Assembly: GCA_963674835.2 (NCBI GenBank)
Contig: CAXXKC010000003.1
Coordinates: 2,294,001 to 2,358,000 of the forward strand
Direction: 5' to 3'
Length of the DNA: 64,000 nt
Source of the DNA: G963674835 sp963674835
GTDB taxonomy: Bacteria; Planctomycetota; Planctomycetia; Pirellulales; Thermoguttaceae
The first letter of the stretch is position 1. Each line of letters opens with the position of its first letter. The notes under the pieces were generated by a model. That model was not told the origin of the DNA. It saw nothing but the letters and a program-made list of their open reading frames with translations, and did not search any database. This document shows positions 17,321-26,640 of the stretch, piece after piece. The position numbers were made by a program, and so were the translations under genes.

Positions 17321-18454
17321 TCAAGCGGCGGGCGTCGCGGGTCCGAGGCGCGCTGCGGAGTCACCCGAGCGATTCAGTTGATCGATTAGCTGTCGCAGAC
17401 GGCCGAGGTCGCGGCGATTGAAGTGGAAGACCAGACGCGGCAGCTCGACCAGGTCGGGCTCGTCCTTCTCTTCCGGCAGAGGCTCACCCTGAATGAACTG
17501 CCCGTCGATGAGGATGTCGGCGAACTGGCAATTGATGTGGTCCAAGGTCGCGGGGTCCAGCGGATTGTTGAGCCGGAAGACCAACTGATTCTTCACGTAG
17601 CGCATGCTGTGATAGACGCGGAAGAAGCCGAGGATCTCTTGCACGGCCTGGTCGGCGTTGTCGGTGATGGTGTACAGGTGCATGTCCTGCGGGCAGATCA
17701 GTCGTCGCGAAAGCAGGTTGCGGAGGATGAACTCCTGGAAGTCGTGCCAGTAGGAACCGCCGGGCTCGTCGAGGAAGACGACGGGCACCATATCGCGTTT
17801 GCCGGTCTGGAGGAGGGTGAGGACTTCGAGTCCTTCATCGAGAGTGCCAAACCCACCAGGAAGCAGACAGATGGCATTGCTTTCCTTGACGAACATGAGC
17901 TTCCGCGTGAAGAAGTACTTCATGTGGACGAGTTTGGGATCGCCGGCCACGATGGGGTTTGCCACCTGCTCAAACGGGAGCAGGATGTTCAGGCCCATCG
18001 CATTCTCGCGGCCGGCACCGACATGGCCGGCTTCCATGATGCCGGATCCGGCGCCGGTGACGATCAGCCAGCCGTGTCGGGCCATGGCTCTTCCGAAGCG
18101 TACGGCTTGTTCGTACACAGGCTCCTCGGGCGGCGTTCGCGCCGAGCCGAAGACGGTCACTTTACGACGCGACCGATAGCGGCTGAAGACTTTGAACGCG
18201 TAGCGCAGCTCGCGGAGCGTGCGGCTGAGGATCTTCAGATCGCCGCGGCTGGTGCCGTCGCTGGCCAACTGATCGGCCGACTGTCTGATCTTCGAGATGA
18301 GATCGGCGATGCGCTGCGGATCGGCGGATCGGATCGCGTGGTCGACCCGGTCGGCAAGAACGCGGCCATTCGTGCCGTGTGGAAAAGGTCTCGACGTACG
18401 GGGCTTGTGACGTCCTTTCGGTGGTTCCTGGCTGGAAAAATGAGGGCCACTCAC
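17321..18454 (-). CDS. LOG-like (TIGR00730 / 'lysine decarboxylase'-motif) Rossmann protein
   Basis: About 377 aa. The central Rossmann domain has VTVFGSARTP, IVTGAGSGIMEAGHVGA and the signature LLPGGFGTLDEGLEVLTLLQ (PGGxGTxxE), which binds nucleotide monophosphates. LOG enzymes release cytokinin-type bases from ribotides, and many bacterial members are nucleotide 5'-phosphate glycosidases (PpnN-like). The long N- and C-terminal flanks resemble the larger PpnN-type architecture more than plant LOG. I prefer GTG 18454 (GAGAGG 6 nt upstream) over ATG 18496 in the same frame. Confidence 0.85.
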   Translation of the reverse strand: MSGPHFSSQEPPKGRHKPRTSRPFPHGTNGRVLADRVDHAIRSADPQRIADLISKIRQSADQLASDGTSRGDLKILSRTLRELRYAFKVFSRYRSRRKVTVFGSARTPPEEPVYEQAVRFGRAMARHGWLIVTGAGSGIMEAGHVGAGRENAMGLNILLPFEQVANPIVAGDPKLVHMKYFFTRKLMFVKESNAICLLPGGFGTLDEGLEVLTLLQTGKRDMVPVVFLDEPGGSYWHDFQEFILRNLLSRRLICPQDMHLYTITDNADQAVQEILGFFRVYHSMRYVKNQLVFRLNNPLDPATLDHINCQFADILIDGQFIQGEPLPEEKDEPDLVELPRLVFHFNRRDLGRLRQLIDQLNRSGDSAARLGPATPAA

Positions 18455-18789
18455 AAAACACCTCTCAGAGAAGAGAACCGCAGAAGCAACTTCCATTATA
18501 GTCGCAAGGGTCGGCCGCCTTTGGGCAAAACGGGCGATTTTGCGTGGTGCCTAAGGTTCGGGACCGTATAATCGGACATCAGAAACTATTGCCCGGCAAC
18601 AAGTTCAGAAGATCGAGCGTTCGGGGAGCGTGATGGGGCACCCATAGGCGCGGGACGTGCACCTCGGCACAAGGAAAGGAGGGGCGGTCCCCTGACGCGG
18701 TGAGGGGACGGAGCATCGCCCGAGAGATGCGGCACTGGCCGGGCTCCACTGGTTGCCATTTCGCGTAGGCTTTTCTAGACTCAGTTTCT

Positions 18790-19140
18790 ATGGGTTCCGT
18801 GACACGACAAAACGGTGTGACAATCATCGAGCTTGGTCCAAGCTACGATTCGCTGGACGATCGGGAGTTGGAGGACTTTGGCGGGCTGCTTTTGGCAGAA
18901 GCAACCCACGCCGATCCGCCCTGGCTCGTCCTGGATTTTTCGCAGACGACCTTGATCGGGTCGAGCTTCATCGAGCTGCTGGTGCGAGCTTGGAAACGGT
19001 TGCGTCAGCGTGAGGGAGCGATGGCGTTGTGCAACCTGCAGCCGTTCTGTGAGGAAGTGCTGCAGGTGACACGGCTGGACACGCTATGGGGCACGTTCGC
19101 GACGCGGGAGGAGGCCATGAAGGCGGTGCGCGGGGGTTGA
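18790..19140 (+). CDS. STAS-domain protein (anti-sigma factor antagonist-like)
   Basis: 116 aa, a single STAS domain: GVTIIELGPSYDSLDDREL, then WLVLDFSQTTLIGSSFIELL, then AMALCNLQPFCEEVLQVTRL. The usual phospho-acceptor Ser of SpoIIAA-type proteins falls at GSSFIE, where two serines are available. A partner anti-sigma kinase is not in the window. The role in partner-switching control of sigma factor activity or stress signalling is inferred from family only. Confidence 0.87.
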   Translation: MGSVTRQNGVTIIELGPSYDSLDDRELEDFGGLLLAEATHADPPWLVLDFSQTTLIGSSFIELLVRAWKRLRQREGAMALCNLQPFCEEVLQVTRLDTLWGTFATREEAMKAVRGG

Positions 19141-19157
19141 GGTTGGCCGAAGGGCGC

Positions 19158-19188
19158 AAAAAACGGGCCCGGCGTAGTGCCGAGCCCG
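19158..19188 (-). terminator. Rho-independent terminator for the 19227-19472 gene
   Basis: On the minus strand a stem with 9 of 10 pairs and a 5-nt loop (19164-19188) is followed directly by six T (19158-19163). It sits 39 nt after the stop of the small minus-strand gene and lies between two convergent genes. Confidence 0.8.
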
Positions 19189-19226
19189 AGATTGGACGAG
19201 ACAGGCCAACCGCCGTGCAGGAGTGG

Positions 19227-19472
19227 TTAAGCGGAGGGGCGACGGTAGTGTTGGTAAGCGAGGATGACTTCGTAGAGGTCCATCGAGATAGTTATGTCGT
19301 CATCTTCGAAGTCGCGTAGCCAAGTGCGTTGGGAACGTACGGCATCGGCCAGCAGGGGCAGGACCTCGGCCAACGGGACGGTGACGGTTTGGCGTGCTTC
19401 TCCGGTTTCGGATACTGCGACGCTGGCGTCTTCCGGGGGGCCATAGTAGACGCGAAGATGGGGTGCTTGCAT
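19227..19472 (-). CDS. Small acidic protein of unknown function
   Basis: 81 aa with a well-behaved composition: MQAPHLRVYYGPPEDA, then beta-type VTVPLAEVLPLLADAV, and an acidic patch LRDFEDDDITISMDLYEVI. AAAAGGA lies upstream of ATG 19472 and a clean terminator lies downstream, which together support a real gene. No catalytic motif or membrane segment was seen, and the family is not recognised. Confidence 0.78.
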   Translation of the reverse strand: MQAPHLRVYYGPPEDASVAVSETGEARQTVTVPLAEVLPLLADAVRSQRTWLRDFEDDDITISMDLYEVILAYQHYRRPSA

Positions 19473-19829
19473 GGCACGTCATTCCTTTTGGGCTGGAGAC
19501 TTCCGTGTCGGCGACCGGCATGCCCGTGCCGAAGTAGTCGATTCACGTCTGCACTGAGGCGGTGACTCGCTTCCACTTGTATCGGCAGGACGTATCTTGT
19601 GGGTTTGATCTGTTTGGCAGAAAATGCGGTTTTTCTGGGCCAGAGCAGAGATACAGCCCCGTTCGACGGAGTGACGTTGGCTGCGGGACGGGCTGGCGAG
19701 GTCGGTCGGTGGGGGCGAGGAATTGTGGAGCCTCGACAAGTCGAGAGGCGCCGGCTACAATGCGCCAACATTAAGTGCCTGTGCACATATATGTTGCGTC
19801 GATTGACACCTGACGTGTGAAGGCCATTC

Positions 19830-22800
19830 ATGGGCGAACTGGTAACCATCAATCTTCGGCATTTGGCTCGCGGGCTTGGTGTGCCACTGCGGCAGGTGCA
19901 ATCGGTCGTGGACCTCCTGGATGAGGGGAACACGGTTCCGTTCATCACGCGCTATCGCAAGGATCAGACGGGGGGGTTGGACGACGAGCAGATTCGTCAG
20001 ATCCAGGCCCGACTCCTGAAAATGCGTTTGCTGGGCGAGCGCAAGCAGACGATTCTGCGCTCGATCGAGTCCCAAGGGCGCCTTACCGAGGAGCTGGCTA
20101 GTCAGATCCATGGGGCCAATACGACCAAGCGCCTGGAAGATCTGTATCTGCCATACAAGCCGAAGAAGCAAACGCTGGCAACCACGGCGCGGTCTCGCGG
20201 TTTGGAGCCTTTGGCAGAGGAGATTCTGCAGGCGGCGGCAAGTTGCGCTGATTTGGATGCGCGGGCGGCGGATTTCGTCAATCCGGACCGGCAGGTTCCC
20301 AGCGCGGCGGACGCCGTGTTGGGAGCGGGCCACATTCTGGCGGAACGGTTCAGCGAGATGGCCGAGTTGCGCCAGCAGCTTCGCGAGATCCTCCAGCGGA
20401 CCGGCCGGATCATGAGTGCACACGTGTCGGGCGAGAAGTTCGAAGGTTCGCGCAAGCCAGAGGCAGGCGATAGATCGCGTCAAGTGACGGCCGCGATGAC
20501 GGAGCCATCGGAGATGGTCGTGATGCCGCCGGTGTCGGCATTAGGCGTGGAGTCGCTGGACACAGAGCTGTTGGTGGAGGCGGTGGCGGAAACCGAAGTG
20601 GTCGCGCCCGAGGCGAGCGACGGAGCCTTGGGAGAGACGTTCCTGACACAGGCGGATGCAGTGAGTCCGCAGGAGTTGGAACGTCGGGATGCGCCACTGG
20701 ACATAGTCGAGCCGACCGACCCGCCAGAGTCCTCCGGAGAAGGCGGCGGCGAAGGCGAGGAGTCGCCGGAGAGTGAGGAGTCGCGGAAAGAGACTTCGTC
20801 GGAGGCGGCGCCTTCGGATCCGCCGGCGGCTTCGATCGAAGCCAGCGCGAAAGTAGAAGCCGCGCCGGTCGGCGAGCGTCTGCTGGAAGCACCGGAGACC
20901 CTGGAGACGGATGGCCAAGGTACCGTATCGCCGCCGGAAGAGGTGACCGAGGAGAAGCCAACGGAAGTCGTCGCGGAAACGGCAGAGGCTGGGGCCGCGC
21001 CGGCGGAAACGGCCGCCCCGCCGACCACCGAAAAGACGGTCCGGCCTCAGTCGGCCAGCAAGAAGAAGAAACGATCGAGGGCGGAACAGAATCGCCGGAA
21101 GGAGATGAAGAAGAAGAAGGCCGAGGAGCGGCTGCGCAAGGCCTTCAGCGACTACTTCAGCTACAGCGAGGAGATTCGCAAGATTCCGCCGCACCGCGTT
21201 TTGGCGATCAATCGGGGCGAGCGGGCCAAGGTGCTGCGGGTGAGGATCGAGGCGGACCTCGAGGCGATGTATCGCGTATTGGACGAGGTTTGCGTTCCGC
21301 CAGAGCATCCGCACGCCGAGTTTCTGCGCGGTTGCGCCCGTGACGCGCTGACGCGGTTGATCCTTCCGAGCCTGGAACGTGAGGCGCGGCGCGAACTGAC
21401 CGAGAAGGCGGAGTTGCACGCGGTGCAGGTCTTCGCTCGCAATCTTCGCAATTTGCTGTTGCAGCCCCCAGTGCGCGGCCGGCGCGTGTTGGCGGTCGAT
21501 CCGGGGTTCAAGAGTGGGTGCAAGGTGGCGGCGCTGGACGAGTTCGGCAACGTGCTGGCCCACGACATCGTGTACATGATCGGCAAGCCGGAGCAGAAGC
21601 AGGAAACGCGGCAGACGCTTCACAACTTGATGGAGCGTTATCAGTTGGCGGTAGTGGTCATCGGCAACGGCACGGGCTGCCGGGACGCCGAGGATTTGGT
21701 GGCTGCGTTGATTGCCGAGGATTTTGCGGGTGAAGGCGTTTCGTACGTCATCGTGAACGAAGCGGGCGCGAGCGTCTATTCGGCGAGCCGCGTGGGCCGC
21801 GATGAGTTTCCGGACTACGATGCGTCGCTCCGCGGTGCGATTTCCATCGGGCGGCGATTGCAGGATCCGCTCAGCGAGCTGGTCAAGATCGACGCGGCCA
21901 ACATCGGCGTCGGACTGTATCAGCACGACGTGAAGGCCAAGCACCTGCAGACTTCACTCGACGAGGTGGTCGAATCGTGTGTCAACTACGTGGGCGTGGA
22001 AGTGAACACGGCCAGCCCGGCGCTACTTCGTTACGTATCGGGCCTAAACCAGTTGACGGCGCGCCGACTCTACGAACACCGCATGCAGAACGGTCCGTTC
22101 CGCAGCCGGGAGCAACTGCGGGAGGTGGCGGGCTTCGGCGAAGCGACCTTCGTGCAGGCGGCCGGTTTTCTCAAGATCGTTGGGGGTGATAATCCACTGG
22201 ACGCCACGTGGATCCATCCGGAGAGCTACTCGATCGCGGCACGGGTTCTGGAGAAGCTGACGGCGTCGCAGGTCGCGACGCGCGATGCGTCCGGGAGCCT
22301 GACGGAGAAGATCGCCCAGGTCAACGTGGCCGAGCTGGCGAACGAGTTGAGCGTAGGCGAGCTGACGCTGAAGGACATTCTGTCGCAGTTGGCGCGACCC
22401 GGGCGCGACCCGCGCGAAGACCTGCCTCCGCCGGTGTTCAAACAGGGCGTGCTGAAGCTGGAGGATCTCACGCCGGGCATGGAGCTGACGGGGACCGTGC
22501 TGAACGTTGTAGACTTCGGGGCGTTCGTGGACATCGGCATGCACGACAGTGGGCTGGTACACGTGAGCCGATTGGCGGATCGTTTCGTGCGGGATCCGCA
22601 CGAGGTGGTCACGGTGGGCGACATCGTGCGAGTTTGGGTGGTGGACGTCGACAAGCAGCGACGTCGGGTGAGCCTGACGATGATCGCGCCGGGGAAGGAG
22701 CGTGCGGCCGGACAGCGTCTGAGCAGGTCTGAGGAGTCGTCGCAATCGCAGCGGCCGCGGCACGACCGGCATCACCGGCGGCCGCAAGGACGAGGAGCTC

Positions 22801-22991
22801 CGCGACAGACCACCGAGAGCAGACCGCCTTTCAAGCCGCGTGCGAAGCCGAAGGTGGTGCCGCCGATTACTGAGGAAATGAAGGCCGGCAAAGAGCCGAT
22901 GCGCAGTTTCAGCGATCTGGCGCAGTTCTTCCAGGTTCGTGATTCCGACGACGATGAAGAGGCCTCGAAGGACGAGAATAAGAAGAAGTAG
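19830..22991 (+). CDS. tex: Tex-family RNA-binding/transcription accessory protein with a large acidic insertion
   Basis: 1053 aa, against about 770 for E. coli YhgF/Tex. Order: Tex N-terminal helical domain (1-195), a low-complexity Glu/Ala/Pro/Ser-rich insertion ending in a Lys/Arg stretch (about 200-435), a YqgF RNase-H-like domain (about 550-690; VLAVDPGFKSGCKVAALD), HhH repeats (about 730-790), an S1 RNA-binding domain (about 880-955; GTVLNVVDFGAFVDIG) and a basic C-terminal tail. The insertion splits the conserved GxKFxDYF region: GEKFEG lies before it and FSDYFSY after it. ATG 19830 has GAAGG 6 nt upstream. The frame is unbroken, so the insertion is not an artefact of a frameshift. Confidence 0.93.
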   Translation: MGELVTINLRHLARGLGVPLRQVQSVVDLLDEGNTVPFITRYRKDQTGGLDDEQIRQIQARLLKMRLLGERKQTILRSIESQGRLTEELASQIHGANTTKRLEDLYLPYKPKKQTLATTARSRGLEPLAEEILQAAASCADLDARAADFVNPDRQVPSAADAVLGAGHILAERFSEMAELRQQLREILQRTGRIMSAHVSGEKFEGSRKPEAGDRSRQVTAAMTEPSEMVVMPPVSALGVESLDTELLVEAVAETEVVAPEASDGALGETFLTQADAVSPQELERRDAPLDIVEPTDPPESSGEGGGEGEESPESEESRKETSSEAAPSDPPAASIEASAKVEAAPVGERLLEAPETLETDGQGTVSPPEEVTEEKPTEVVAETAEAGAAPAETAAPPTTEKTVRPQSASKKKKRSRAEQNRRKEMKKKKAEERLRKAFSDYFSYSEEIRKIPPHRVLAINRGERAKVLRVRIEADLEAMYRVLDEVCVPPEHPHAEFLRGCARDALTRLILPSLEREARRELTEKAELHAVQVFARNLRNLLLQPPVRGRRVLAVDPGFKSGCKVAALDEFGNVLAHDIVYMIGKPEQKQETRQTLHNLMERYQLAVVVIGNGTGCRDAEDLVAALIAEDFAGEGVSYVIVNEAGASVYSASRVGRDEFPDYDASLRGAISIGRRLQDPLSELVKIDAANIGVGLYQHDVKAKHLQTSLDEVVESCVNYVGVEVNTASPALLRYVSGLNQLTARRLYEHRMQNGPFRSREQLREVAGFGEATFVQAAGFLKIVGGDNPLDATWIHPESYSIAARVLEKLTASQVATRDASGSLTEKIAQVNVAELANELSVGELTLKDILSQLARPGRDPREDLPPPVFKQGVLKLEDLTPGMELTGTVLNVVDFGAFVDIGMHDSGLVHVSRLADRFVRDPHEVVTVGDIVRVWVVDVDKQRRRVSLTMIAPGKERAAGQRLSRSEESSQSQRPRHDRHHRRPQGRGAPRQTTESRPPFKPRAKPKVVPPITEEMKAGKEPMRSFSDLAQFFQVRDSDDDEEASKDENKKK

Positions 22992-23048
22992 TCGATCCCA
23001 CCCAGTGCGGCATGCTCCTCCAGGGCCTTGGCGGGAAGAGTAGAGTTT

Positions 23049-23968
23049 CTAGAAGTGGTTTCGAATGACAGCGTTGCCAGCAGTGGACAAACGCCGTAAG
23101 ACAGAGTGTGGATTCATATAATGGGTTATGGGAAGGAGGATTTTTCCATGACCCGACAACGAAGCGAACTTACCGATGCACAATGGGCCAAGATTGCCCC
23201 ATTGATTCCCGAACCTAAACCGAACCCCAACGGCGGACCTTGGCCGATTGCCAATCGCCCGTGCTTTGAAGGCATCCTCTGGGTGCTGCGAAGTGGGGCG
23301 CGATGGAAGGACCTGCCGAAACGGAGATTTCCATCGGCCAGTACGTGTTGGCGACGGCTACGGGATTGGGAAAGAACGGGCATCTGGCTGAAAGTATGGC
23401 GGACCTTTCTCGCCGAGTTGGACGAGCAAGGCCGCTTGAAGTGGGAGGAGACTTTTGCAGACGGCACGTTTTCCCCGGCAAAAAAGGGGGCGCGTGCGTC
23501 GGCAAGACCAAACGTGGAAAGGGTACGAAGCTTATGGTGGTGGCAGACGGCGAGGGTGTTCCTCTGGGAGTGTACCTTGCCTCGGCCACACCAAATGAAG
23601 TCACGCTCATTGAAACCACGCTTGAACAAGTGGCCGTCCCGCGGAAAGGGCGAGGCCGCCCACGCAAGAATCCCCCACGGCTGATTTACGACAAGGCCGC
23701 TGATTCCGATCCTTTGCGGGACCGATTGGCGAAACGAGGAATCGACCTGATTTGCCCGCATCGGGCAAATCGCAAGAAACCAAAACGACAGGATGGACGG
23801 AAGCTGCGACGCTACAAACGCCGCTGGAAAATCGAACGCTCGATCGCCTGGATCGGCGATTTCCGGCGATTGGTCGTGCGTTACGAGCGGCAGATTACGA
23901 TGTTTTACGCTTTCGTCCATGTCGCCTGCCTGTTGATAGCACTCAGACAGTTGTGAAACCACTTCTAG
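23049..23968 (+). mobile_element. Complete IS5-family insertion sequence (IS427-like)
   Basis: About 0.92 kb bounded by a perfect 14-bp inverted repeat, CTAGAAGTGGTTTC (23049-23062) and its complement (23955-23968). The outermost CTAG at both ends may be part of the repeat or the duplicated YTAR-type target. It contains one transposase in two frames. It lies between the tex gene and the gene at 24102 and disrupts no recognisable gene. Confidence 0.88.
23148..23956 (+). CDS. IS5-family transposase made by -1 programmed frameshift
   Basis: ORF A (23148-23684 if not shifted) gives the helical N-terminal part (LTDAQWAKIAPLIPEP, then GARWKDLPKRF-like). At 23480-23486 the slippery heptamer A AAA AAG is followed by GGGGG. 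A -1 slip there continues from 23486 to TGA 23956 and yields a 269-aa DDE protein (ETFADGTFSPAKKGG, then LMVVADGEGVPLG, then RWKIERSIAWIGDFRRL carrying the Glu). The join is 23148..23486 plus 23486..23956. GGAAGGAGG precedes the ATG. Intact frames and ends suggest a potentially active copy. Confidence 0.9.
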
Positions 23969-24101
23969 CATTTGCGGAGCGACGGCGGGCCCGAGGAGCC
24001 TCGGAATATGTGCCGCGGCGGCCGCGAGTCACCGAGAAGTTTGACATGATTTGCCCGGAGCTGTCCGGCCAGTTGCGGGACGTGTATTGGCGGCATCATT
24101 C

Positions 24102-24590
24102 ATGACCGACTTTGAGAAACGACTGGAAAAGGCCATTCAGCGGGGCCAACTCGCCAGCGACGAGCGTGCTCGCGCCGCGGCGGAGAAGGCGTTGAACGAG
24201 CAGGAGCTTCGCCGGCTGCATACGCAGTATCGGCTCGAGCTGTCGGAGCACATTGAGATGTGTCTTCGCAGGCTGCCGGATCATTTTCCGGGGTTCCGCT
24301 TCGAGACCGTCGCTTCGGAGCGCGGTTGGGGTGCGGCAGTGAGCCGCGACGACCTGGGCATGAGTGATCGCGGCGGGCGGTCGACGCTGTTCAGCCGCCT
24401 GGAGATGACGATCCGTCCTCTGACGGAGTTCAACGTGCTGGAGCTGAGCGGCAAGGCGACCGTGCACAACCGGGAGATTTTCAACCGCACCCATTTCGAG
24501 CGGTTGAGCGAAGTGGATTTGCACGCGTTCACGGAGACGATCGACCGTTGGGCGCTCGAGTTCGCCGAGTTGTACGCGGCTCGCAGCTGA
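24102..24590 (+). CDS. Coiled-coil-containing protein of unknown function
   Basis: 162 aa. Residues 1-60 are charged and helical (EKRLEKAIQRGQLASDERA, then AEKALNEQELRRLHTQYRLEL), likely coiled coil. A C-terminal mixed domain follows (FRFETVASERGWGAAVSRDD, then FSRLEMTIRPLTEFNVLELS, then IDRWALEFAELYAARS). There is no signal or membrane segment. Start ATG 24102 has no good ribosome binding site; TTG 24090 is an alternative. The family is not recognised. Confidence 0.75.
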   Translation: MTDFEKRLEKAIQRGQLASDERARAAAEKALNEQELRRLHTQYRLELSEHIEMCLRRLPDHFPGFRFETVASERGWGAAVSRDDLGMSDRGGRSTLFSRLEMTIRPLTEFNVLELSGKATVHNREIFNRTHFERLSEVDLHAFTETIDRWALEFAELYAARS

Positions 24591-24723
24591 CCTTTCTGCT
24601 CGGGCTATTGGCCGGGCGGAATCTGACGGCAGTCCGGCCCTGGTTCAAGTCATCGTGACATAGTACGCTAGGGGGCAGTCGCGGCTGCCGATTCCGTATT
24701 CCATAGTCTGTTTATCATTGCCA

Positions 24724-25410
24724 ATGAGCTCCTCCGGTACCAAACTTCTTCTGTTCGACATCGACGGAACGCTGATGCTCTCGCACGGTGGCGGCATCCG
24801 GGCGATGACCAGCGCGGCCTGCCGAGTGTTCGGGCCGCCGTTCGCGATGGACACCATCGACTGCAATGGCCGGCTGGACCCGGACATCGTGCTGGAAGCA
24901 TTGGCACACAACGGTGTCCACACGTCGACGCCCGAGGACGTTTCGAGGTTCTGCCAGCACTATTTCGAGCTGCTGCCGCAGGAGTTGCACAGCGCTCGCG
25001 CGCTGCCGGGCGTGCTGGATCTGTTGGGGCGACTCCGCGAGAACAAGCGGGTGGTGCTCGGGCTGGTGACGGGAAACTATGCCGAGTCGGGGCGGATTAA
25101 GCTGAGGAGCGTGGGGATCGATCCCGGCTGGTTTGTGGTCAACGGTTTCGGCGACTTGGCGCAGACGCGTGCGGCGCTGGTACGTTGGGCGATCGACGAG
25201 GCATCGGCGATCGCTGGCCGGCCGATGGATGCCACCGACACACTGGTGATCGGCGATACGCCCCGCGACGTGGAATGTGCCAAGGCGAACGGTTGCCTGG
25301 CGGTCGCGGTCGCTACGGGGCATTTCTCGGTCGACGCGCTTCGTGCGACCGAGGCAGATCTGGTGCTGCCTGACTTCTCGGATCACGCGCCTCTGCTGAG
25401 TCTGCTGTGA
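24724..25410 (+). CDS. HAD-superfamily phosphatase (phosphoglycolate phosphatase-like)
   Basis: 228 aa with all four HAD motifs: I LLLFDIDGTLM (nucleophile Asp, second Asp), II VLGLVTGNYA, III Lys of the GRIKLRSVG segment, IV TLVIGDTPRDVECAKANG. The helical cap lies between motifs I and II, which is subfamily IA. Related enzymes hydrolyse phosphoglycolate or pyrophosphate-like small phosphates. The exact substrate is not evident. ATG 24724 follows an in-frame TTG. Confidence 0.9.
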   Translation: MSSSGTKLLLFDIDGTLMLSHGGGIRAMTSAACRVFGPPFAMDTIDCNGRLDPDIVLEALAHNGVHTSTPEDVSRFCQHYFELLPQELHSARALPGVLDLLGRLRENKRVVLGLVTGNYAESGRIKLRSVGIDPGWFVVNGFGDLAQTRAALVRWAIDEASAIAGRPMDATDTLVIGDTPRDVECAKANGCLAVAVATGHFSVDALRATEADLVLPDFSDHAPLLSLL

Positions 25411-25473
25411 CCGAAGCGGCGCGAGTCGCCCGGAAGCAGAACGATCGGAGCGCATTCCGCGTAGCCGTAGCGT

Positions 25474-25538
25474 GTATTTCGCCTTCGGAACCGTAGAAAT
25501 ACGGCGCCGCGAACGCTACAGTTGAGTGCGACACGCAC
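25474..25538 (-). repeat. Dispersed intergenic repeat, copy 2, within a nested palindrome
   Basis: Positions 25505-25538 carry the inverted partner of the repeat at 6253-6286. The flanking sequence forms nested inverted repeats: GTATTTC (25474-25480) with GAAATAC (25496-25502), and, just outside, GTAGCGT-type arms with ACGCTAC. It lies between a HAD phosphatase and the tail of the next, convergent gene and touches that gene's stop codon. Confidence 0.55.
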
Positions 25539-26410
25539 TAGCGGGACGGCGCCGCGTTTGCCGTCGGGCCGGTCCAGCGGGGAGCTTCCGGATAACGGGA
25601 CAGATCGTGCGATCCCATGTAGGGCGCGGCGGTTTTGCCAATCTGGTACTGCTGACGAAGCCGCTGGATCTTGGCTCTGGGATCTTCGGCCGGAGCGGGC
25701 GTCTGGGGTGGGGCAGCAGGTGGTTGGGCGCCTCCGATCCAGGGTGAGGATTGCGCCGTGGCATAGCCGGGTGTGGAGGTCGCCGGAGGGCTCGGCATGG
25801 AGGCAGGCGGCGCCAGCGGTGTCGTGGCGGCGTTCGGCTGAGCTGCCATGGACTGTGGGCTACGCGTGGCGCTGCCCCACGCTGTCGCCGGTTGGGAGAA
25901 CTGTGAAGCGGTCTGGCCAGACGGAGCGACGGCGGTTGGAGCGGGTGCAGCCGAATACGAAGGATTGACCGGAGCAGGCCACGTCGGACAGCTCGACTGT
26001 GTTGCTGGATACGGTGCGTTCGAGGACAGATCTCTGCTGGCCGACGGAGCGCCGCAGCGTGGATCCGACGGCGAAACGGGGCAGTTGTTGTTCGTCACCG
26101 GGTTCAGCGCAGCGGGTGGATAGGGAACGGAGTAGGGCCGCTGGCCCGGATTTGTGGCGTTGCAGGGCGCCGAGGGGGGGACGGGACATGGTATTGCGGT
26201 CGACTCGGCGCCGTGGAGGGCCTGCCACAAGACACCACGGCCTTCCTGCCATGCGCCGAAGGAGAGCGATCCGGAAGCTGTCAGGCAGCAGCCGGTCGTT
26301 GGCGGTAGGGCGGGCGGCTGGGCTGCCAGCGGGCGGGCGAGTAAGCCCATGGCAACCATGAGTGCCCAGTGGATCACGTAAACGGTGCAGCGCGGCCGCA
26401 CGAAAAGCAT
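25538..26410 (-). CDS. Secreted Pro/Ala/Ser-rich protein of unknown function
   Basis: About 290 aa with a signal peptide (VIHWALMVAMGLLARPLAAQ) and a low-complexity body rich in Pro, Ala, Ser and Thr with scattered Cys. The C-terminus is more ordered and basic (EDPRAKIQRLRQQYQIGKTAAP, split here at YQIG; then MGSHDLSRYPEAPRW). ATG 26410 has GGGAG 9 nt upstream; ATG 26419 is an in-frame alternative. The composition suggests a periplasmic or cell-surface protein. It lies downstream of the hydrogenase operon but has a 230-nt gap and no functional link. Confidence 0.72.
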   Translation of the reverse strand: MLFVRPRCTVYVIHWALMVAMGLLARPLAAQPPALPPTTGCCLTASGSLSFGAWQEGRGVLWQALHGAESTAIPCPVPPSAPCNATNPGQRPYSVPYPPAALNPVTNNNCPVSPSDPRCGAPSASRDLSSNAPYPATQSSCPTWPAPVNPSYSAAPAPTAVAPSGQTASQFSQPATAWGSATRSPQSMAAQPNAATTPLAPPASMPSPPATSTPGYATAQSSPWIGGAQPPAAPPQTPAPAEDPRAKIQRLRQQYQIGKTAAPYMGSHDLSRYPEAPRWTGPTANAAPSR

Positions 26411-26640
26411 CCTTGCCATCTCCCTATGCGAGGCCTCCAGGCAATAAGGCAGCGCATCGTACACGGAACGGTGCCCGTGCGTCCAGGCCGGTTTGCGCGG
26501 ACGGGAGGCCGATTCGGATGGGACCGGCGGCCGGATTGAGCGCATACCCACCGAAATGGGTAATATCTGCGAATCAGGGCCCGGTGCGCACATCGCGATC
26601 GCGCTTCGAGGTCATCCCGACAACGCACGTTGCACAGCTG

